Below, piece after piece: positions 14,870 to 19,039 of a stretch of 19,039 bases of DNA. Source of the stretch: Candidatus Eiseniibacteriota bacterium (GTDB taxonomy: Bacteria; Joyebacterota; Joyebacteria; Joyebacterales; Joyebacteraceae). The stretch lies in contig DAOVNE010000002.1 in NCBI GenBank assembly GCA_030630395.1, positions 1 through 19,039 on the forward strand, given 5' to 3'. The translations under genes and the position numbers were made by a program. Each line of letters opens with the position of its first letter. Within the stretch, counting starts at the first letter, position 1. The notes beneath the pieces were generated by a model, which did not search any database, had not been told where the DNA came from, and saw only the letters and a program-made list of their open reading frames with translations.

Positions 14870-16659
14870 GACGTAACAACAAACACCTTCCCACCGCGCT
14901 CGATTCTCTCGGCGAGGACATCGTTCGCGTCGCCGGGCCCCACACTGTTGCCGCCCATGTCTTCCACGATCCTTTGAACAGTAGCATCCGGCGCCCCTAT
15001 GACGAGTGCCAGGCGCCCGGATCCCGTCAGGTCGACCGCCAGAAGCGCCCCGCCTATCGAGTCGAGCGCGTGAGCACCGATGATGGTCACGTCGGCATGC
15101 TCGGTGCTGCCTGCCTTGGCCGCCATCACCGATTCGAGGCTGCCGAAGTAGACGTAGACTTCTCCACACCGTCCACGATCGGAGCCGTGGCCGGCGAACT
15201 GCGCAGCCGCGATCAGATCCTGGGGTCCGTCCCCGTTCATGTCGGCCATGAGCAGGGGGAGGCCGAAGAGACTCCACCTGGATCGGGCGACGAAACGCGG
15301 CCGCGCATCGACCGATGAGCCGTCCGTTCCCGAGTCCGCAAGATCGAGCACTCCAGTGAGGCCGTCGTCACCCCCGAAGAACAGGTACACTTCGCCGGCA
15401 GCGGTCTCCTTGTCTCCCTTACCACGGGCTCCATACGCTGACACGAGCACGTCATCACTGCCATCAAGGTCGACGTCTCCAGCGGCGATCGTGCGTCCAA
15501 GGAAACCTCTCTCCGCGGCCCCGGTTATGATCGCGACGGTGTGGTCGGGAAGCGTGATCTCGGTTGTGCCGGGAGCGACCGCCCCATGGTCGACAGACTC
15601 CGCCGAGCCCGCCGAGTCGGGAGCCGAAGATTCAAACGACGCGAAGATCTCGCCGACTTCAACCACGTAGACCTTCCCGACATCGAAACGGTTCCGGCCC
15701 GGTCCATCGGCCAGATAGGCGCCGACAAGAAGCTCGTCTTCTCCATCGCCGTCGGTGTCGGCAACGGCGAGACCGCGGATGCCATCCCCCGCATCCTCAC
15801 CGGTTATCCTGATTCTCGCAACCAGGTCCACAGGGATCTCACCGGTCGCGTCCATGAGCAAGGCTCCATCAAGCACATAGATCTGTCCTGAGTCCTGACC
15901 GCGGGGTCCCGGGGATCTGAACGCCGAGACGATCAGTTCATCCCGGCCGTCGCGATTGAGGTCCGCTACCAGAAGGGAACTCCCGAGCCGTCCCGCATCT
16001 TGAGTACCTCTTATGATCAGCCGCGCATCGGCCGGCGAGAGGCGGAGCCCGCGGGCACTGTCGGGGATGTCGAAGAGATAGAGCGCTCCTTGGAGCATGG
16101 CGCCGGGAAGGCCGTCGTCAGGCGCTCCGACCACCAGCTCGTCAGAGCCGTCGCCATCCCAGTCTCCCGCAGCGACGGTTGCCCCAAATCGTGAGCCTGC
16201 GGTAGTGCCCGCAATCGCGATGGTGGCGAGTTTGGACTTGGCCGTGAGGCCTCTGTCCACTGCGATATCCGCCGGAGAGAATACATAGACACCGCCGGCT
16301 CCAGGACCTCCATCGTCAGAGGCTCGGCCCGGAGCCCCGACGATGATCATGTCGAGACCAGATCCGGCAAGATCGCCGGCAGCCAGGGAGTAGCCGAACT
16401 GCTCACCGAGTGTCTCGCCGGAGAGGACGGTGACGCCGACCTCTGCGAGGTCGATGGTCCGTCCCGCTGCTTTGCACGTGGGAGGGATGGCGACCAGAAG
16501 GAGCGCCGCAAGCCAGACGCACAGGCTCGCTCGACCTCGCGGCTCGCGCCTGTGTGTCCGGGTGCATGACCCGGACGGCCCAAGCCTGCGCGCCCGGGAG
16601 CATGATCCGGACGGCACGGGCCGGTGCCTCGGGGAGCATGATCCACCTGGTCTCATCAT
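14848..16659 (-). CDS. Exported FG-GAP repeat protein, seven-bladed integrin-alpha-like beta-propeller
   Basis: A 603-residue exported protein made almost wholly of FG-GAP repeats. Seven can be counted from about residue 84 to the C-terminus, each with an [FLI]G-x(n)-DxDxDGxxDLxVGA core; seven closes an integrin-alpha-type propeller. Calcium-type loops are good in blades 2-6 (DWDGDGSDE, DLNRDGRDE, DTDGDGEDE, DVDLDGSDD, DMNGDGPQD) and degenerate in 1 and 7 (DLAGSGLD, DLTGSGRL). Likely a surface or periplasmic binding protein. The hydrophobic signal core (residues 46-62) is preceded by an unusually long basic region built from a 12-residue repeat. The start is the first of two adjacent ATGs, 4 nt after GAGGTGA; a longer frame reaching 16686 lacks an SD. 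Divergent from the LolA-like gene. Confidence 0.88.
   Translation of the reverse strand: MMRPGGSCSPRHRPVPSGSCSRARRLGPSGSCTRTHRREPRGRASLCVWLAALLLVAIPPTCKAAGRTIDLAEVGVTVLSGETLGEQFGYSLAAGDLAGSGLDMIIVGAPGRASDDGGPGAGGVYVFSPADIAVDRGLTAKSKLATIAIAGTTAGSRFGATVAAGDWDGDGSDELVVGAPDDGLPGAMLQGALYLFDIPDSARGLRLSPADARLIIRGTQDAGRLGSSLLVADLNRDGRDELIVSAFRSPGPRGQDSGQIYVLDGALLMDATGEIPVDLVARIRITGEDAGDGIRGLAVADTDGDGEDELLVGAYLADGPGRNRFDVGKVYVVEVGEIFASFESSAPDSAGSAESVDHGAVAPGTTEITLPDHTVAIITGAAERGFLGRTIAAGDVDLDGSDDVLVSAYGARGKGDKETAAGEVYLFFGGDDGLTGVLDLADSGTDGSSVDARPRFVARSRWSLFGLPLLMADMNGDGPQDLIAAAQFAGHGSDRGRCGEVYVYFGSLESVMAAKAGSTEHADVTIIGAHALDSIGGALLAVDLTGSGRLALVIGAPDATVQRIVEDMGGNSVGPGDANDVLAERIERGGKVFVVTSGLLLDR
16562..16650. 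repeat. 36-bp imperfect tandem repeat inside the start of the FG-GAP gene
   Basis: Units at 16562-16597 and 16598-16633, then a partial third at 16634-16650, each beginning G[TA]GCATGA[CT]CC. On the minus strand the period of 12 codons gives RPGGSCSPRHRP, VPSGSCSRARRL and GPSGSCTRTHRR. The period being a multiple of three and the conserved GSC[ST] core support translation of the array. Confidence 0.75.
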
Positions 16660-16775
16660 GTACTCACCTCGCTTTGGTTCTCGCACACGTTCGCCCAGTC
16701 AGACGCTCTAAGCAGCCTGGAACTTCAGCGTGAGTATGGTCCCGCACGCGGGGGCCGTCAAGGAAGGAGCGCGGC

Positions 16776-16804
16776 TTGACACGCTCCCGATCACTCGCTA
16801 GAGT
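16776..16804 (+). promoter_or_regulatory. Sigma70-type promoter of the LolA-like gene
   Basis: TTGACA (-35, 6 of 6, 16776-16781), a 17-bp spacer, and TAGAGT (-10, 4 of 6, 16799-16804). The leader would be about 45 nt. Confidence 0.65.
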
Positions 16805-16854
16805 GCCGGCATACGCATCCCGATAGGTGTTCCCGTGTGCAGGAGTGGGAGGGA

Positions 16855-17574
16855 GTGAAGTTGATCAGCACCGGCCTTGTCGTCACCTGTCTTACGCTCC
16901 TGATTCCGGCCGCCTGCGCGGAGGCAGGTGTGGACTCACCGCCTCCGCTCGTGGACTCACCGCCTCCGCTCGTGGACTCACCGCCTCCGCTCGACGAGAT
17001 CATTGAATCCTACGACGCGGGCATCGTGAGCACGCGATCGCTCATAGAGAGTCTGAGCGTGAACCAGATCATGGTTGAGCCGCAGAAGGACGGCTCGAGC
17101 AAGCGAGCTCAAGCCGTGCTCACATACGTGGTAGGGAAGGGGATGAGACGAGACGAGCTCGCCTCCGAGCTTTTCTACCCAGTGGGCGAGTACACACTCG
17201 GTAGCCTGACCGGCCCGGAGCTTGGAAGCGGTGAATACTCACTGGCGCTCGGTGGCACCGAGGAGATGGAGGGGGACATGTGCTACAGGGTCGACGTCAC
17301 GGCCGTAGCACGAGACATGCATCACTTCGATGGGACCGTCTGGATATCGGTCACGGATCACGAGCCGGTTCGTGTCTTGGGCGTGGTGGCGAACCCCCCT
17401 TTTCCCGTCACGGAGATAACGCTCGACAAGTCGTTCGAGCCGTTTGGGTCTGGGATGCGGCTGGTTGCACGACACTCGGGGGAGGTCGAGGCAAACCTGC
17501 TCGTGGGTCGGAAGAGGGCCTTGAGACACATCTTCTACGAGGAGTACAAGATCGTCCTGATCGGGCAGCCCTGA
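16855..17574 (+). CDS. Exported LolA-like protein with a VDSPPPL repeat
   Basis: A 239-residue exported protein. The signal peptide is residues 1-22 (MKLISTGLVVTCLTLLIPAA, cleavage near ACA-EAG); the Cys at 21 is not in a good lipobox. A Pro-rich linker (26-46) is three exact copies of VDSPPPL. The rest (47-239) alternates beta strands ending YRVDVTAVARDMHHFDGTVW, ISVTDHEPVRVLGV, FEPFGSGMRLVARHSGEVEA and LRHIFYEEYKIV. This resembles outer-membrane lipoprotein-sorting (LolA/LolB-like) proteins of unknown cargo common in Acidobacteria and FCB bacteria, where a strand reading G-x-[VI]-W-[VI]-x-x-x-D precedes the lipid-binding sheet. GTG is chosen since it adds Lys2 to the signal peptide (SD AGGAG, 9 nt); a TTG at 16861, 7 nt after GGGAGGG, is a real alternative. 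Confidence 0.75.
   Translation: MKLISTGLVVTCLTLLIPAACAEAGVDSPPPLVDSPPPLVDSPPPLDEIIESYDAGIVSTRSLIESLSVNQIMVEPQKDGSSKRAQAVLTYVVGKGMRRDELASELFYPVGEYTLGSLTGPELGSGEYSLALGGTEEMEGDMCYRVDVTAVARDMHHFDGTVWISVTDHEPVRVLGVVANPPFPVTEITLDKSFEPFGSGMRLVARHSGEVEANLLVGRKRALRHIFYEEYKIVLIGQP
16930..16992 (+). repeat. Perfect 3 x 21 bp tandem repeat in the LolA-like gene
   Basis: Three identical copies of a 21-bp unit beginning GTGGACTCACCGCC and ending GCTC, encoding VDSPPPL each time, right after the signal peptide. Identity at synonymous sites points to recent duplication by slippage. The unit is in frame, so copy-number changes alter only linker length. Confidence 0.95.
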
Positions 17575-17789
17575 GGCCTTTTCCTATTGACATAATACTG
17601 TGGTTTCCTGTATCTGTGCATGAGAGATGTTCAGGAAGGTTGCGGCTGACCGATCTTGGAGGCCCTGCGGGGGGCCGGGAGTCGCCGGAAGGTGATTCCC
17701 CATCGTGAATGGGGAGGGATGCGCGGCGCCCGGAGAGGCTCCCGTCTCCCTCCTGTTCTTTGTTGTGCCGCCATCCACGCAACAGAAAC

Positions 17790-17819
17790 GGCCGCCCCAT
17801 CTATCTGGACAGGGCGGCC
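17790..17819 (-). terminator. Terminator of the small secreted protein gene
   Basis: An 8-bp GC stem (GGCCGCCC with GGGCGGCC) around a 14-nt loop. On the minus strand it is followed by GTTTCTGTTG. It lies 48 nt past the stop of the gene starting at 18437. The rest of the gap 17575-17867 holds no gene I can support, only GC-rich inverted segments near 17700-17757 ending in TGTTCTTTGTTG that might end the LolA-like transcript. Confidence 0.65.
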
Positions 17820-17867
17820 ATTCGTGCGTGCCTCTTGGGCTCTGGAGCTTGCGCTCAGACAGCTGAT

Positions 17868-18437
17868 CTACCTGTACAACGCCTTGATGGCTCCCCAGGA
17901 GACGTCCTCCACCGGGTTACCTCCGCAATCTCCGCCGAGAGGCGCCTTGCCCACACCGCCGTGGGAAAGGACACAGAAGACCTGCAGGCTGTCATCACAG
18001 AGCACGATCCAGCCCGGGTAGTCCGGATGATACGTGACCTCGATATCACCCGGTAGGCCCGTGTACAAACAGTGCAGCACCGCGATGGGCATCGGCTGCA
18101 TATCGGCTGTTATGCAGTCCGTCGAAGTGATTGTGATGCCCGTCTCATACTGACCGACTACTACATAGCCGGGCAGGAGAATCTCAAAAACCGTAGAGGA
18201 ACTCATCCCCGGCGTTAGCGACAACCCGAAGGAGATAGCTGTGAATCCCGGCCCGTCGAAAAAGGTCTCGACCATGATGTAGGCATCAAAAGGCGTATAC
18301 GGCACTGGGTCAATTCGATGCTCGTAGTTTGGCGGGTCGAAGTCGATGTAGATGTTCTCCGCTATGATCGGATTCGCGAGTGCCATGCCGGCACCCACCA
18401 CCACAACTAACACTGACACGATAGCAATACGCATCAT
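17868..18437 (-). CDS. Small secreted beta-rich protein with C-terminal WGAIKALYR motif
   Basis: A 189-residue protein with a good signal peptide (MMRIAIVSVLVVVVGAGMALA, cleaved before NPII). The mature part is beta-rich and acidic (ENIYIDFDPPNYEHRIDP, FDAYIMVETFF, ISFGLSLTPGM). It carries pairs of Cys in the second half (TDCIT, LHCLY, VLCDD, VFCVL, GDCGG), which could form disulfides outside the cytoplasm. It ends GNPVEDVSWGAIKALYR. From memory, small exported proteins of this build with a [ST]WGx[IV]KxL[YF][RK] end are frequent in Eisenbacteria/Krumholzibacteria-type genomes; the function is unknown. The start is the first of two adjacent ATGs, 5 nt after GGAGG in CAAGGAGGTG. It has its own perfect -10 promoter and a terminator. 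Confidence 0.82.
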   Translation of the reverse strand: MMRIAIVSVLVVVVGAGMALANPIIAENIYIDFDPPNYEHRIDPVPYTPFDAYIMVETFFDGPGFTAISFGLSLTPGMSSSTVFEILLPGYVVVGQYETGITITSTDCITADMQPMPIAVLHCLYTGLPGDIEVTYHPDYPGWIVLCDDSLQVFCVLSHGGVGKAPLGGDCGGNPVEDVSWGAIKALYR

Positions 18438-18477
18438 ATTCACCTCCTTGTGAGCCCAGTGTAGACCGCACGCTAGT

Positions 18478-18506
18478 ATTATACCACAGAAAGATCCAGC
18501 TTTCCA
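18478..18506 (-). promoter_or_regulatory. Strong sigma70-type promoter of the small secreted protein gene
   Basis: On the minus strand: TGGAAA (-35, 4 of 6, 18501-18506), a 17-bp spacer and a perfect TATAAT (-10, 18478-18483). This is the only perfect -10 seen in the window. With the near-ideal SD it suggests high expression. Confidence 0.75.
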
Positions 18507-18632
18507 GTCCACATCTGTTGGCCACTGAGAACTGGCTCGATGAAGGGCGTCGCGTATCTTGACGCAAACGGATGGCCCTCATTGCGCTCCAAGGCGCCGT
18601 CAACGGCTCTCGCGGTCCCTCGTGCGCTGTGC

Positions 18633-18638
18633 TATGCT
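18633..18638 (+). promoter_or_regulatory. Extended -10 promoter candidate for the ABC transporter gene
   Basis: TGC-TATGCT, an extended -10 with no clear -35. Transcription would start near 18645, about 54 nt before the TTG start. A short hairpin (GCGGAC-TCACG-GTCCGC) lies in the leader. Confidence 0.35.
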
Positions 18639-18698
18639 GACGGAACTTGCGGACTCACGGTCCGCGTTTCCGTATTCAGCCGTGGAGAGGCTCAAACG

Positions 18699-19039
18699 TT
18701 GGGCAATCTCAGGAGCATTCTCAAGCACTTCGCGCGGTACCGCCGCGCCGTCATCATCGGTGTCCTAAGCCTGCTCTTCGTCGACGGGCTCCAGCTTCTT
18801 ATTCCACGTATCATCAAAGATGCCGTGGATAATCTCACGGCCGGCACAGCAACCGGCGGCGGGCTCGCGGTGAACGGACTGACGATAGCGGTGTTTGCGG
18901 CCATGATCGCCGTCTTCCGTTTTGTGTGGCGCTATCTCATCATAGGGACATCGCGGCACATAGAGGAAGACATCAGAAACGCGATCTTCAAGCATCTGCT
19001 GAGACTGTCGTCCCGCTACTTCGCTGCGACGAAGACCGG
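18699..19039 (+). CDS. ABC exporter, N-terminal membrane part (cut by window edge)
   Basis: The first 113 residues of a protein that leaves the window on the right. It begins LGNLRSILKHFARYRRAVII, a basic amphipathic start. A first membrane helix (VIIGVLSLLFVDGLQLLIP) follows, then IIKDAVDNLTAG, a second helix (GLTIAVFAAMIAVFRFVWRY), and RHIEEDIRNAIFKHLLRLSSRYF. The D-x-R-x-x-I/L-[FY]-x-x-L-x-x-L-S/x-x-[YF]F pattern is the hallmark of the type-I exporter transmembrane domain (MsbA/LmrA class), in which one chain carries the TMD and ATPase. The nucleotide-binding part lies outside, so substrate and half- or full-size state are unknown. The TTG start has GGAGAGG about 8 nt upstream. Confidence 0.85.
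   Translation, partial: MGNLRSILKHFARYRRAVIIGVLSLLFVDGLQLLIPRIIKDAVDNLTAGTATGGGLAVNGLTIAVFAAMIAVFRFVWRYLIIGTSRHIEEDIRNAIFKHLLRLSSRYFAATKT

Noticed and set aside
16562..16992. Tandem repeats considered as a CRISPR array
   Set aside because: The 36-bp and 21-bp units are directly adjacent with no unique spacers, are in frame with genes, and no cas gene is present.
17575..17867. Possible small gene on the plus strand around 17656-17867
   Set aside because: The open frames here have no SD at a sensible start, run antisense into the well-supported secreted protein gene, and contain the terminator of that gene.
1..19039. Search for a defence, toxin-antitoxin, prophage, integrative element or secondary-metabolite system
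   Set aside because: No integrase, transposase, restriction, Cas, reverse transcriptase, toxin-antitoxin or biosynthetic cluster genes were seen, and no tRNA or att-like repeats at the ends.

Overview
This is a GC-rich bacterial chromosome segment, roughly 60% GC by eye. The most likely source is an uncultivated lineage of the FCB type (Eisenbacteria, Krumholzibacteria, Latescibacteria or relatives). The grounds are two secreted metallopeptidases ending in the FlgD-like / type IX-secretion-like Ig domain (SPNPF ... IYDINGREVRTLV ... G[VL]YF), several Sec or lipoprotein signal peptides, and a large share of big envelope proteins. The lineage is inferred from protein style; no rRNA or tRNA gene is visible.

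Layout, left to right. A glycosyltransferase cut by the left edge (minus strand) is divergent from an adenosine-specific-kinase-family gene (plus). That gene converges, across a bidirectional terminator, on a small zinc-ribbon + DUF2007-like protein (minus). A two-gene operon follows: a metallophosphoesterase lipoprotein with a CBM9-like C-terminus, and 1 bp later a geranylgeranyl-reductase-family flavoprotein. Next, each with its own signals, are a multidomain M14 zinc carboxypeptidase, a PKD-containing lipoprotein and a TetR-family regulator. The TetR gene converges on an M50 site-2 protease with CBS domains (minus). An MXAN_6640-like secreted metalloprotease and a small cytoplasmic HEWGH zincin-like protein follow on the plus strand. 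A seven-bladed FG-GAP (integrin-alpha-like) propeller protein (minus) is divergent from a LolA-like exported protein with a perfect 3 x 21 bp repeat. Last come a small secreted Cys-rich protein (minus) and the start of an ABC exporter cut by the right edge (plus).

Theme. Most products act in or across the envelope: peptide breakdown outside the cell (M14 and MXAN_6640-like enzymes), surface or periplasmic beta-propeller and Ig/PKD adhesion-type modules, intramembrane proteolysis, and lipid/isoprenoid reduction. Apart from the phosphoesterase/reductase pair the genes look like separate units rather than one pathway. Sigma70-type promoters are unusually easy to read: seven genes have a -35/-10 pair with exactly 17 bp spacing. 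Most genes end in a clear hairpin. GTG and TTG starts are common.

No CRISPR array, insertion sequence, integrase, toxin-antitoxin pair, phage gene or recognisable defence system was found. The most unusual items are the 160-aa HEWGH protein, the 36-bp repeat that builds a long basic N-region ahead of the FG-GAP signal peptide, the 21-bp slippage repeat, paired palindromes before the TetR gene, and a WGxIKxLYR tail on the small secreted protein.
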